From: Aquibium sp. ELW1220 | GTDB taxonomy: Bacteria > Pseudomonadota > Alphaproteobacteria > Rhizobiales > Rhizobiaceae | Assembly: GCF_030398385.1 (NCBI RefSeq) | Contig: NZ_JAOAOQ010000008.1 | Location: 62,001 to 126,000, forward strand | Reading direction: 5' to 3' | DNA length: 64,000 bases | Part shown: positions 43,490 to 52,031 of the stretch, piece by piece | Numbering within the stretch: position 1 is the first letter of the stretch | Layout: each line of letters opens with the position of its first letter | Notes under the pieces: model-generated | Told to the model about the DNA's origin: nothing | Seen by the model: the letters and a program-made list of their open reading frames with translations, nothing else | The model's database searches: none | Translations under genes and position numbers: made by a program

Positions 43490-44500
43490 TCAATCCTTCG
43501 ATGGCTCGGTCGGCACCGGCGCCATGCCGCCGAGGCCTGCCACCGAGCGTCCCCGCACGCGGGGCCGGAAGGCGCGGCCGCCTTCCGGCGCGCGACGCAG
43601 CACGGGGTGCACCACCGGTTCCTTGGCGCGGAAGGCGTAGGTGGCGAGCAGCGCGCGGTAGTTGGGGAACACGTAGCCGCCGTTCATCTTCACCCATTCC
43701 TCCCGCCGCGCGGCAAACAGCGCCGGCAGCCGGTACCAGGCCACGTTCGGCATCTTGTGATGCACGAGGTGCAAATTGTTGTTGAGGAACAGGATCGACA
43801 GCGGCGAACGTTCGACGATGATGGTGCGGCCGTCGGGACGCTCCGACCACTGGTGCTCGGCATAGGTGCGCACCGAGATCAGCGCCTGGCCGAGCCAGAC
43901 CGGGCCGATGACGTAGAGCCAGAGCGGGATGCCGAAACCGTAGTGGATGACCGGCAGGACGACGGCGAGCCCCAGCCCGTGCATGAGCCAGGCGCGGCCT
44001 ATGACCCGGTCGCCGCCGAGGATCGCGCGGGCGTCCGCGATCAGGAAGCCGATCGAGCCGAGCCACGGGTTGAGCAGCATGCGGCCGAGCATGGTGTTGT
44101 TGATCGCCAGCAGCGCCCTCATCGCGCGCGGCAGCCGGTCGTGCTGCCAGAGCGCCCGGTAGTAGCTCTCGGGATCGTCGAAGGGATCGGTCAGCCGGTC
44201 GTCGGCGTGGTGGCGCAGATGCACCGTCTTGAACCGCCGGAAGGGCCAGACGAGGCCGACCGGCAGGGCGACGAGCAGTTCGTTCAGCCGCGCCGAGCGC
44301 GTCGGATGGCCGTGCGAGGCCTCGTGCATCAGCGACGACTGCAGCGCCAGCACGACGCCGAGTGCGGCGAGCGCCAGCAGCGGCCAGTCGGGCCAGACCC
44401 ACAATCCCAGCGCCAGCCAGGCGCCGTAGCAGGCCGCGATCAGCGCGATCGTCGGCCATTCGATGCGCAGGAGGCCCCCGCCTCTCTCGCTGCTTCTCAT
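43490..44500 (-). CDS. Membrane fatty acid desaturase-family enzyme
   Basis: A 336-residue integral membrane di-iron enzyme. The histidine boxes are HEASHGHP (HxxxHGH), HLRHHADD (HxxHH) and HLVHHKMP, with further His in AEHQW. Hydrophobic pairs of helices flank them. It may desaturate or hydroxylate acyl chains or another lipid. The ATG at 44500 is chosen; the frame extends to 44590 without family similarity. It is divergent from an XRE-family regulator that may control it. Confidence 0.88.
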   Translation of the reverse strand: MRSSERGGGLLRIEWPTIALIAACYGAWLALGLWVWPDWPLLALAALGVVLALQSSLMHEASHGHPTRSARLNELLVALPVGLVWPFRRFKTVHLRHHADDRLTDPFDDPESYYRALWQHDRLPRAMRALLAINNTMLGRMLLNPWLGSIGFLIADARAILGGDRVIGRAWLMHGLGLAVVLPVIHYGFGIPLWLYVIGPVWLGQALISVRTYAEHQWSERPDGRTIIVERSPLSILFLNNNLHLVHHKMPNVAWYRLPALFAARREEWVKMNGGYVFPNYRALLATYAFRAKEPVVHPVLRRAPEGGRAFRPRVRGRSVAGLGGMAPVPTEPSKD

Positions 44501-44596
44501 GATTGTCAAGTTTCCCCGGGAATCAAGAAGTGGTGATCCTGACGGAATGTTGTCAGGAGCAGCCGCGCTCGACCATGTGCGTTTGCGCACGAAACG

Positions 44597-44641
44597 TTGA
44601 CACTGCGCCGCGAAGGCTGCAAATGTTGTGTTTGGTAAACA
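44597..44641 (+). promoter_or_regulatory. Candidate promoter and inverted-repeat operator of the XRE gene
   Basis: TTGACA at 44597-44602 and AAATGT at 44621-44626 are separated by 18 nt, a reasonable sigma-70 promoter. TGTTT-GGT-AAACA (44629-44641) is a short inverted repeat just before the ribosome site, and GTTT-N7-AAAC (44581-44595) lies just upstream of the -35 box. Both could be sites of the XRE regulator. Confidence 0.4.
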
Positions 44642-44652
44642 GCGGAGGGCTT

Positions 44653-45498
44653 ATGGTCGACAAACGCGACCTGTCGGATCTGTTCCGCGAGCGGCTGCGG
44701 GTGCTGCTCGCCCGATCGGGCAAGAACCAGTCGGCCTTCGCGGCCGATGTCGGCATCGACCGCTCGGCGCTGTCGCAGCTCCTTTCCGGCACCTCCACCC
44801 GCCTGCCCCGCGCCGAGACGCTGATGAACATCGCCGCCGAGCACCGCGTTTCGCTCGACTGGCTGATGGGGCTCAGCCAGGACGAGGGCCTGACCGGCGA
44901 GATGCGCGAGACCTTCGAGATGGAGGAAGCGACCGGCGGCTACGACGGCACGCCGCTCGCGCGCTGGCACACGGAAGCCGCGGGCACCAAGATCCGCTAC
45001 GTGCCGGCCGGCATTCCCGACCTGCTGCGCACCGAGGCGCTGATCGATTTCGAGTCCGACGTGTCGCTGCGCAGCCGCGAGGTGCAGGCGGGCGAAACGC
45101 AGTACCGGATCGACTATACGCGCCGGCCCGAGACCGACATGGAAATCTGCATGCCGCGCCATACGCTGGAGATCTTCGCAGCCGGCATGGGTGTCTGGTC
45201 GGGCTTTCCCGCGGATGCGCGGCGCGCGCAGCTGCGCCACATGGCCGGTCTCCTCGACGAACTCTACCCCGCCGTGCGGCTCTACCTCTATGACGGGCGC
45301 CAGCGCTATTCGCTGCCCTACACGATCTTCGGCCCCTACCGCGCCGCGATCTATGCCGGCGACGTCTACCTCGTGCTCAACTCCATCGCCGCCATCCGGG
45401 CGCTGACGCGCCATTTCGACAATCTGATCCGCGGCGCGGTCGTCAACGCGCACGAGGCCGCGCGTTTTGCCGCGGAGATGGAACACGGCATCCGTTGA
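44653..45498 (+). CDS. XRE-family transcriptional regulator with ligand-binding-like C terminus
   Basis: A 281-residue regulator. The Cro/CI helix-turn-helix covers residues about 10-70 (GKNQSAFAADVGIDRSALSQ, LPRAETLMNIAAEHRVSLDWL). The long C-terminal part (YVPAGIPDLLRTEALIDFES, LYLYDGRQRYSLPYTIFGPY) has no familiar motif. A GGAGGG site precedes the ATG. It is divergent from the desaturase and lies 60 nt upstream of the betaine-homocysteine methyltransferase gene; it might control either. Confidence 0.85.
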   Translation: MVDKRDLSDLFRERLRVLLARSGKNQSAFAADVGIDRSALSQLLSGTSTRLPRAETLMNIAAEHRVSLDWLMGLSQDEGLTGEMRETFEMEEATGGYDGTPLARWHTEAAGTKIRYVPAGIPDLLRTEALIDFESDVSLRSREVQAGETQYRIDYTRRPETDMEICMPRHTLEIFAAGMGVWSGFPADARRAQLRHMAGLLDELYPAVRLYLYDGRQRYSLPYTIFGPYRAAIYAGDVYLVLNSIAAIRALTRHFDNLIRGAVVNAHEAARFAAEMEHGIR

Positions 45499-45501
45499 CT
45501 G

Positions 45502-45523
45502 GATATAAAGATTTCTTTATATC
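45502..45523. promoter_or_regulatory. Perfect 10-2-10 palindrome, probable SahR site
   Basis: GATATAAAGA (45502-45511) and TCTTTATATC (45514-45523) are exact reverse complements around TT, 35 nt upstream of the methyltransferase start. The ATAAAG...CTTTAT core matches what I recall of the site of SahR, the S-adenosylhomocysteine-responsive ArsR-family repressor of methionine-cycle genes in proteobacteria. The regulator gene is not in the window. Confidence 0.7.
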
Positions 45524-45558
45524 ATTATCCGAACTTCCCTCCGTCGGACGATACGCCC

Positions 45559-46578
45559 ATGACCAATCCCATCGATGCCCTCCTCGCCGAAAAGGGCGTG
45601 CTTCTCGCCGACGGTGCCACGGGCACCAACCTCTTCGCGATGGGCCTGGAATCCGGCGAGGCGCCCGAACTCTGGAACGAGACGTCACCGGAGAAGATCG
45701 AAGCCCTGCACCGGGGCTTCGTCGAGGCCGGGGCCGACATCATCCTCACCAATTCCTTCGGCGGCACGCGCCACCGGCTGAAGCTGCACCATGCCCAGGA
45801 CCGGGTGGCCGACCTGAACCGCCGCGCCGCCGAACTCGCCCGCAAGGTCGCAGACGCCGCCGGCCGCAAGGTCATCGTCGCCGGCTCCGTCGGCCCGACC
45901 GGGGAACTGCTGCAGCCGCTCGGCGCGATGACCTATGACGAGGCGGTCGACGCCTTCGCCGAGCAGATGGAGGGGCTGAAGGCCGGCGGTGCCGATGTCG
46001 CCTGGATCGAGACCATGTCGTCGCCGGACGAGATCCGCGCGGCCGCCGAGGCTGCCATCCGCGTCGGCCTGCCCTACACCGTCACCGCCTCCTTCGACAC
46101 CGCCGGCCGGACGATGATGGGGCTCGCCCCGAAGGACATCCACGGCGTAGCCGAGGGCCTGGCGAGCCAGCCGGTCGGCATCGGCGCCAATTGCGGCGTC
46201 GGCGCCTCCGACATCCTGTCCTCGCTGTTCGACATGGCGGACGCCCGTCCCGACGCCACGCTCATCGTCAAGGGCAATTGCGGCATCCCCGAATTCCGCG
46301 GCACCGAGATCCACTATTCCGGCACGCCGGAGCTGATGGCCGATTACGTCCGCCTCGCCGTCGATGGCGGCGCGAAGATCATCGGCGGCTGCTGCGGCAC
46401 CTCGTTTTCGCACCTCGCCGCCATGCGCGTCGCGCTCGACCACCATCACAAGGGCACCCGCCCGACGGTCGAGGACGTCGTCTCCCGCATCGGCCCGCTG
46501 CGCAACAAGGTGGCGAGCGAGAGCGGTGCCGGCACCGGCGGCGAAGGCCGCCGCGAAAGGCGCCGCGCGCGGGGCTGA
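45559..46578 (+). CDS. bmt: Betaine-homocysteine S-methyltransferase family protein
   Basis: Transfers a methyl group to homocysteine to form methionine. The 339-residue barrel begins with GVLLADGATGTNLF, has EAGADIILTNSFGGTRHRL, GSVGPTGELLQPLGAM, and the zinc-binding cysteines in GANCGVG and IIGGCCGTS. This is the bacterial betaine-homocysteine type that yields dimethylglycine, a plausible substrate of the FAD-GcvT enzyme at 37140. DMSP can also serve as methyl donor in some relatives. A palindrome typical of methionine-cycle control lies in its promoter. Confidence 0.9.
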   Translation: MTNPIDALLAEKGVLLADGATGTNLFAMGLESGEAPELWNETSPEKIEALHRGFVEAGADIILTNSFGGTRHRLKLHHAQDRVADLNRRAAELARKVADAAGRKVIVAGSVGPTGELLQPLGAMTYDEAVDAFAEQMEGLKAGGADVAWIETMSSPDEIRAAAEAAIRVGLPYTVTASFDTAGRTMMGLAPKDIHGVAEGLASQPVGIGANCGVGASDILSSLFDMADARPDATLIVKGNCGIPEFRGTEIHYSGTPELMADYVRLAVDGGAKIIGGCCGTSFSHLAAMRVALDHHHKGTRPTVEDVVSRIGPLRNKVASESGAGTGGEGRRERRRARG

Positions 46579-46652
46579 CGCAAGCATCGCGACGACTTGC
46601 ATGTAACGTTGAAAATCAACTGTCGTTCATCTAAGCATACCTCCAGAGGTTC

Positions 46653-47189
46653 GTGGGGGAATCGCGTTTGGATGACGATCTCGACCTTCGTTTCGGTGTA
46701 CTTCGCAGCCCTGAACGAATAATGCCCTGGGAACACGAGAGGGAACCGAACTCGCTCTGCACGCTCGACCCCGATCTTGCGGGACGGCTGAAGAACCTTG
46801 AGCAGTGCGTTCAGACGGCGCTCTTGAAGTTCGCCGCGACGACGCAGAACTTCCTGTGGGCTATCGACGCGGCGGGTAACGTTCTGGTGGCGGTTGAAGA
46901 GATCGGCGAGTTCGGCGACACGCCGAGCATGCGCGGCTACCCCAGACGTCGCGGGCTTCGCCATCCTGCGGAAGACCGGAAGCTGGGACATCCCACCCTT
47001 GTGAAGGGCGGGAGAGTCCGGATTGCCGGCGAACTGGCGCTGGACGAAGACGGCGACGGCGTGCACTGGGTCCTGAACGCCAATTCCGGACGTTACTGCA
47101 AGCAGAAGCCTCCCCAAAAGGCACAAGTCGATGCGGTTGCCAGGCTCTTCAGCGAGATCGGACTTGACGTGTCCGTGGACTATCTGTGA
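46653..47189 (+). CDS. Hypothetical protein, first of an unknown pair
   Basis: A 178-residue soluble protein with no recognised domain. The C-terminal half (HWVLNANSGRYCKQKPPQKA then VARLFSEIGLDVSVDYL) looks ordered and globular. The start is unclear: the GTG at 46653 has an AGAGG site, while an ATG at 46722 begins MPWEHEREPNS. Base composition is lower in GC than flanking genes. It is followed at 30 nt by another small unknown gene, so the two form an accessory unit. Confidence 0.55.
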   Translation: MGESRLDDDLDLRFGVLRSPERIMPWEHEREPNSLCTLDPDLAGRLKNLEQCVQTALLKFAATTQNFLWAIDAAGNVLVAVEEIGEFGDTPSMRGYPRRRGLRHPAEDRKLGHPTLVKGGRVRIAGELALDEDGDGVHWVLNANSGRYCKQKPPQKAQVDAVARLFSEIGLDVSVDYL

Positions 47190-47219
47190 TCAACATGCCG
47201 GACAAGATGGAGCAGAGCC

Positions 47220-47570
47220 GTGTCGAAAGGCCAGTCGCTCGAGAAAGAGCTTCAGCAGAGGCTAGCAAACTTCCGCCCGAGTGACCGCGATCGACTGAAA
47301 CGGGCGCTCACCGGCGAGACCGATGCCACTGTGGCCGAGTCAGCCATCCGCGCTTTCGTCATAGGCTGGGAAGACAAGTCATGGGTCGAAGCCTATTCGA
47401 TCGAAAGAATGGGCAAATGGCTTGCGGTGAACGCACCTGAAGCAACCGTGGGTCGTTTCGACCAATGGGCCCGCGAGCGTCAGACGATTGCGAGGAAGGC
47501 ATTACGCGCCGGACTGAGGAAAGGCCGTGGCCTCTCGCTGGAAGACAGACAGTTGCTGATCTCGTCCTGA
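47220..47570 (+). CDS. Hypothetical protein, second of an unknown pair
   Basis: A 116-residue, mostly helical, charged protein (SLEKELQQRLANFRPSDRD, AFVIGWEDKSWVEAYSIERM, QWARERQTIARKALRAGLRK). No family is recognised. The start is a GTG with GGAG 7 nt upstream. Its composition resembles the preceding gene more than the surrounding genome. A toxin-antitoxin or regulatory pairing is possible but nothing in the sequence proves it. Confidence 0.55.
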   Translation: MSKGQSLEKELQQRLANFRPSDRDRLKRALTGETDATVAESAIRAFVIGWEDKSWVEAYSIERMGKWLAVNAPEATVGRFDQWARERQTIARKALRAGLRKGRGLSLEDRQLLISS

Positions 47571-47826
47571 CACGGTCCATCATCGCCTTGGCCGAGGGGT
47601 CAACCTTGTATTGCCGCTGACCGGCTCCGCAGGCGAGACTTTTGCTCCGGATCGTCGGATCGCGCGTTTCCCGTTCGTGCGCCAGCCCGTCCGCCTGCCG
47701 TCGATAGCGACCTGGGTCGCAAGATCGTGGAAGCGATCCTCGCCTCCGCCACGCCATCCTGCCAGCGCTGAAACCCGCCCCGCCGCAAGCGGGAACCGGG
47801 TTCGCGCAAAGGCGGAGAGGAGAGCC

Positions 47827-48771
47827 GTGCACCAGGAGCGAACGGGTTTCCGGCCGACAACGGGCCTGCAAAGCTACGACACCGCCATCTGGTATGCCGA
47901 CCGTCCGAGGAACCTCTGGACGGTTCCCGAGCGCAACGGCGTCTCGGCGGTGCACAAGGTCAACGACAACGTCACCGAGATCGAGGGCCCCGACACCTTC
48001 CACGACATCCTGCTGTTTGCGACCGACGTGGCGCCCGACGTCCGCTTCCACACCTTCCGGCTCAGCGGCACCGACAGGCGCCAGGCGCCGCGCCCGCGCC
48101 AGGTCATGCTCCTGCCGCAGGGCATCTCCACCAACGTGCAGGCGCAGGGGCGCTATGAACTGCTTCAGGTGCATTTCCGGCGCGCCCGCCTTTGCGAACT
48201 GGTCGAGGACGCGGCCGGCGGGGCCTTTTCGCTCGACCAGGTCGACTGGTCGAACGATCCGGCGCTGGCGACACTGGCCGAACATCTCTGCCGCGAGCAG
48301 GCCGAACCAGGCCTCGCCAACCGCAGCCTCGTCGACGCGCTGCTGATCGAGATCGGCGTCGGCCTGGTCCGGCGCCATTCCAACCTCTCGCGATCGCCCA
48401 AATACGGTGCTGCGGTGCTGTCGGAAGAGCGCTACCGGCGCGTCGCCGATTTCGTCGAGGCCGAGCTCGCGACCGACCTGTCGATCGACGACATGGCCGC
48501 GGTCGCCTGCCTGTCGCCCTTCCACTTCACCCGCGCCTTCCGGACGCGGGTCGGGGAGACGCCGCACCGCTGGCTGATGCGCCGCCGCGCGGCCCGCGCG
48601 CGCGACATGCTTCTCAACGGCACCCTGCCCATCGCGCAAGTCGCAACCGGCTGCGGCTTCTCATCGCAGAGCCACATGAACGACGTGTTCCGCCGGCTCG
48701 ACCTCGCCACGCCCGGCAGCCTGCGCACGAACCGCGCCGCGACGACGGACCAGGCGGCCGGGGACGCCTGA
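47827..48771 (+). CDS. AraC-family transcriptional regulator
   Basis: A 314-residue regulator. The N-terminal 190 residues would sense a ligand; the C-terminal AraC domain has two helix-turn-helix units (LSIDDMAAVACLSPFHFTRA and GTLPIAQVATGCGFSSQSHM) and the ending RRLDLATPGSLR. The GTG at 47827 follows a GGAGAGGAG sequence and begins just before similarity starts. It lies upstream of two secreted-protein genes on the same strand and may regulate them. Confidence 0.88.
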   Translation: MHQERTGFRPTTGLQSYDTAIWYADRPRNLWTVPERNGVSAVHKVNDNVTEIEGPDTFHDILLFATDVAPDVRFHTFRLSGTDRRQAPRPRQVMLLPQGISTNVQAQGRYELLQVHFRRARLCELVEDAAGGAFSLDQVDWSNDPALATLAEHLCREQAEPGLANRSLVDALLIEIGVGLVRRHSNLSRSPKYGAAVLSEERYRRVADFVEAELATDLSIDDMAAVACLSPFHFTRAFRTRVGETPHRWLMRRRAARARDMLLNGTLPIAQVATGCGFSSQSHMNDVFRRLDLATPGSLRTNRAATTDQAAGDA

Positions 48772-48925
48772 GGCATCGCGCTATCCCGAACGGACGCCGT
48801 CGCCGCAAGAGCGCAGGAATCACGAAAACCAGCGCAGGGCAGCGGAAGAAGGCCGGGCGCCCTCCGGCGAAGAATGGTCCTGCGAGCCGATGACGCGTTC
48901 GCATCATTCCGACGGAGACCGACCC

Positions 48926-50158
48926 ATGCTTTCGACGTCCCATACTGTCCGGCGCGCCACTTCTGCGCTGCTTGCCCTCTCCACCAGCCTGCTGGCGCTC
49001 GCCCTGTCTGCTCCGGCCTCGGCCGAGGTGATCGTGCGCGGCACCGAGGGCGCCCCGCTGCACGAGGCGCGCCCGGCGCCCGGCGCCATCTTCCCGGACG
49101 AGCATATCGTCGTTGCCCAGCCCTCCCCGTCAGAGGTCGACCCGAGCTTCCTCGGCCCGGTCCTGCTCATGAAGTCTGCCCATATCGACCTCGAGAAAGG
49201 CACGATGACGGTGCCGCTGCGCAAGGGCAGGCTGGAATCGGGCGAGCTGGTCTGGTCGGTGCTGACCGACGTGACCGACGAGAACCTCGCCAACCTGCAC
49301 GGCATCAACTATTCCGCCAAGCTGGCCTACGGCCTGATCGGCAAGGCCACCCGCAGCGCCCGGATCGAGAAGGACGGTACCTTCGTCTTCGCCTCCGGCA
49401 AGGTGGATTTCAAGCCGGAGCACGCGGTGACGCCGGGCGACGCGCCGAACTTCTTCCCGCCGAAATCCGCGCAGCCCGGCGCGATCGGCGACGCCGACTA
49501 CTCGCCGCTCGTCCAGTTCGAGAACGGCAAGAACGCCGTCTTCAACATGCCCATGGTCGCCTTCGACGCCTCCGAGGAGACGCTGAACGCCATGTGCGAC
49601 GGCGCCGTCGACAAGACGGTCGTGCACGACAAGGTCACCGCGATCTGTCCGCGCGACGGCACGGTGACACTGCAGATGACGCTCGGCTACACCTTCGGCA
49701 AGCCGATCTTCTACCTCTCGACCGAGGCGAACGACCCGGTGGTGGCGACGCTCGAAGGCGCGATCCTGACGCCGGCGCTCAACGACACGCCGTTTGCGCT
49801 GGAAGACGCCGCTCCCGGCGAATCCGCCGAACGCATCTACGTCTTCGTCAACGGTCCGACCGGCATCGACCATCCGTTCCGCCAGGGCGTGAACTCGGCG
49901 CTGTCGGACGGCGGACACGGACCGCTCAACGTTTTGGGCGGCATCCCGACCATCAACCTCGACTACAGCCCGATCTGGCGCCTCTTCCCGGTCCTGTGGA
50001 CCGAGGAGGCGATCGAGAAGGGATGGCGCACGAAGCTCACCAACGCCATCGACATCGAGAATGCCGGCGCCAAGGGCATCGTCGTGTCGATCGCGGGCGG
50101 CCCGCCCCAGGCCGTCGGCTTCCTCGTCAACTGCCCGGTTGTCTACCGCATCAACTGA
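48926..50158 (+). CDS. Large exported protein of unknown function
   Basis: A 410-residue protein with a clear signal peptide (about 33 residues, ending APASA) and a beta-rich mature part: LLMKSAHIDLEKGTMTVPLR, GELVWSVLTDVTDENLANLH, GINYSAKLAYGLIGKATRSA, RIYVFVNGPTGIDHPFRQG. It has three Cys, no catalytic motif and no membrane helix. The ATG at 48926 follows a GGAG site. It is followed at 72 nt by another exported protein, and both may be produced together. Confidence 0.7.
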   Translation: MLSTSHTVRRATSALLALSTSLLALALSAPASAEVIVRGTEGAPLHEARPAPGAIFPDEHIVVAQPSPSEVDPSFLGPVLLMKSAHIDLEKGTMTVPLRKGRLESGELVWSVLTDVTDENLANLHGINYSAKLAYGLIGKATRSARIEKDGTFVFASGKVDFKPEHAVTPGDAPNFFPPKSAQPGAIGDADYSPLVQFENGKNAVFNMPMVAFDASEETLNAMCDGAVDKTVVHDKVTAICPRDGTVTLQMTLGYTFGKPIFYLSTEANDPVVATLEGAILTPALNDTPFALEDAAPGESAERIYVFVNGPTGIDHPFRQGVNSALSDGGHGPLNVLGGIPTINLDYSPIWRLFPVLWTEEAIEKGWRTKLTNAIDIENAGAKGIVVSIAGGPPQAVGFLVNCPVVYRIN

Positions 50159-50230
50159 GGCAGCGGGATCCGGGTCCCCCGGCCCGGATCCCTCCCCCGT
50201 TTCTCCAAGGTTCGACGAAAGGAATTCCGG

Positions 50231-50680
50231 ATGCACCCTCTCCATCTGGCCGTCTGCGCCCTGAGCCTCGCCGCGGTGGCCGCCAGCCCGGTCGGCGCGA
50301 CCGCCCAGCCCGTCACCGTCGAGATCGGCGAGGCCGGCATGCGCCATGTCGTCTCCTCCTTCGAGCGCGGCACGGCCGGCACGACCGTCACCCTGCGCAC
50401 CGAAATGACCGGCGTCGCCGGCTCGAGGCTCACCGTGCGCATCGACCGCGCGCCGGTGCTCGCGCTCGACCATGTCTTTGCCGACGGCGAATGCCGCTTC
50501 CCGGACGGCAAGGCCAGTATGTGCGAAGTGGTGATCGGTCCCGACGACCCCGCGGCGGAACGGCTGCTCGTTGGCTTCAAGCGCGGGCTCGAGGCGCATG
50601 TGACGATCGAGGACGCCGGCATCATGCGGATGGACCAGTCGGTCTCGCTCAGGGGTTTCACCCGCCGCTACGGCGCCTGA
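50231..50680 (+). CDS. Exported hypothetical protein, 149 residues
   Basis: A signal peptide (about residues 1-25, ending GATAQ) precedes a mature beta-rich part with two Cys (GECRFPDGKASMCEVVIG), likely a disulfide. FERGTAGTTVTLRTEMTGVA and HVTIEDAGIMRMDQSVSL follow. No family is recognised. It lies downstream of the 410-residue exported protein on the same strand and is expected to be a periplasmic partner or paralogous accessory. Confidence 0.6.
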   Translation: MHPLHLAVCALSLAAVAASPVGATAQPVTVEIGEAGMRHVVSSFERGTAGTTVTLRTEMTGVAGSRLTVRIDRAPVLALDHVFADGECRFPDGKASMCEVVIGPDDPAAERLLVGFKRGLEAHVTIEDAGIMRMDQSVSLRGFTRRYGA

Positions 50681-50682
50681 CG

Positions 50683-50784
50683 ATGGCACAGTCCCTCGGG
50701 GACCCCTGTCCGCCGGGCATCCCCTTTCTCGTCGACGACAAGGGCCACGCCTCGCTGCGCGCGCTGCTCGACGAGGGACGTTAG
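50683..50784 (+). CDS. Very small ORF, 33 residues
   Basis: Starts two bases after the preceding stop. The product MAQSLGDPCPPGIPFLVDDK continues with GHASLRALLDEGR and has no signal or membrane helix. The ribosome site is weak. It may be a real short peptide or the relic of a longer gene. Confidence 0.25.
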   Translation: MAQSLGDPCPPGIPFLVDDKGHASLRALLDEGR

Positions 50785-50835
50785 ATCGTCACGTTCTGAT
50801 CGGCAGGAAGCCCGCCGCGCCCCGCCGGGGCCGGA

Positions 50836-51747
50836 TCAGTCTCCCGCGATCCGGCGCCGCCACTGCGACGGCGTCGCGCCGGTCTCGCGGCGGAAGACGG
50901 TGGTGAAATGCTGGTGGGACGCGAAGCCGCAGGCCAGCGCGATGCTGGTGATCGGTTCGTCGCCCGCCAGCGCCGCCTTGGCGCGCTCGACGCGGCGCAG
51001 CATGACGAAGCGGTGCGGCGTCAGCCCCGTCGCCTGGCGGAAGGCGGTGACGAAATGATACTTGCCGAGGCCGGCGACTGCGGCCAGCCGGTCGAGCGAC
51101 ACGTCCTGGTCGAGCCAGGCCTCGACGGCGTCGGCCACCATGCGCAGCCGCCGCGGCGACAGCGCACCGATCCGGGGGGCGGCGACGGAACCCGACCCTG
51201 CGGCATGGAAGCCGACCAGCCGCATGCCGATCAGGAGGGCGCGCAGGTCCATTTCGATCGGCTGCGGCGGCGACACCGGGTCGACGCCGCGCCGGACATA
51301 CTGGTCGAGCATCTGGCGCAGTTCGGCATCATGCGCGAAGACGCGATCCTCGCGCAGTACCGGTTCCTCGCTGCGGCCGAGTTCCCGCGCCGCCGCCGCG
51401 ACGAGGCCAGGCTTCAGGTAGTAATGGCGGCCCGTCGTGTCGCCCGGCGCGATCCAGCGGCGGTCGTAGCCGCCCGGATAGAGCAGGAATGCGTCGGTGC
51501 CCTGCCCCCCGGACCGCCCGCGCCAGCGTCCGTCCATGCGCATGAAGGGCGGGCCGTCGTCGAGGATGCTGAGGGTGACGTGGTCCAGCGCCGGGATCGA
51601 GACGTCGAAGCCAACCGGCGCGCGCCACAGGCAGAAGGCTATGTCCCAGGCCTCCTCCACGCCGACGACGCCACTGGACTGCGAGCGCTCGACGGCCGGC
51701 AGCATGATGCGCGCCTGCGGCGGTGTCTCCTGAAACGCGTATCGCAT
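50836..51747 (-). CDS. AraC-family transcriptional regulator
   Basis: A 303-residue regulator. The N-terminal part contains a cupin-like sensor region (IPALDHVTLSILDDGPPFMR, LLYPGGYDRRWIAPGDTTGR). The C-terminal AraC domain is typical: VSLDRLAAVAGLGKYHFVTAFR, EPITSIALACGFASHQHFTTVF and the ending TGATPSQWRRR. The ATG at 51747 is preferred to the longer frame. It converges with the secreted-protein genes and is independent of the AraC gene at 47827. Confidence 0.88.
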   Translation of the reverse strand: MRYAFQETPPQARIMLPAVERSQSSGVVGVEEAWDIAFCLWRAPVGFDVSIPALDHVTLSILDDGPPFMRMDGRWRGRSGGQGTDAFLLYPGGYDRRWIAPGDTTGRHYYLKPGLVAAAARELGRSEEPVLREDRVFAHDAELRQMLDQYVRRGVDPVSPPQPIEMDLRALLIGMRLVGFHAAGSGSVAAPRIGALSPRRLRMVADAVEAWLDQDVSLDRLAAVAGLGKYHFVTAFRQATGLTPHRFVMLRRVERAKAALAGDEPITSIALACGFASHQHFTTVFRRETGATPSQWRRRIAGD

Positions 51748-51909
51748 CGAACCTCTGGCCGGCGCGCTCGGACGCGCCTCGTTCAACCCTGGGCGGCATT
51801 CGTCGCCCTGCGCGGAGGCTAATGGCGCCGCCGCCGCAGCGTCAACGCGCGCCAGCACACGCCGCGGACACGATTGTGTGTGGCGAGGCCGCGCCGTTCG
51901 GCGTCACGG

Positions 51910-51941
51910 AAAAGGCCGGCGGAGCTGCTGCTCCGCCGGCC
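51910..51941 (-). terminator. Rho-independent terminator downstream of the vWA gene
   Basis: A 12-bp perfect stem (51914-51925 with 51930-51941) with a 4-nt loop; on the minus strand it is followed by TTTT. A second GC hairpin (51962-51976 with 52005-52022) lies between it and the stop codon. Confidence 0.7.
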
Positions 51942-52031
51942 TGCCTCACCCGCCCGAAGGTGGACACCGCGGCAGGCTCGGGCACCCGGGCGCCCCCGCC
52001 CTGCCCTGCCGCCGCGGTGTCCTGACCGCCA

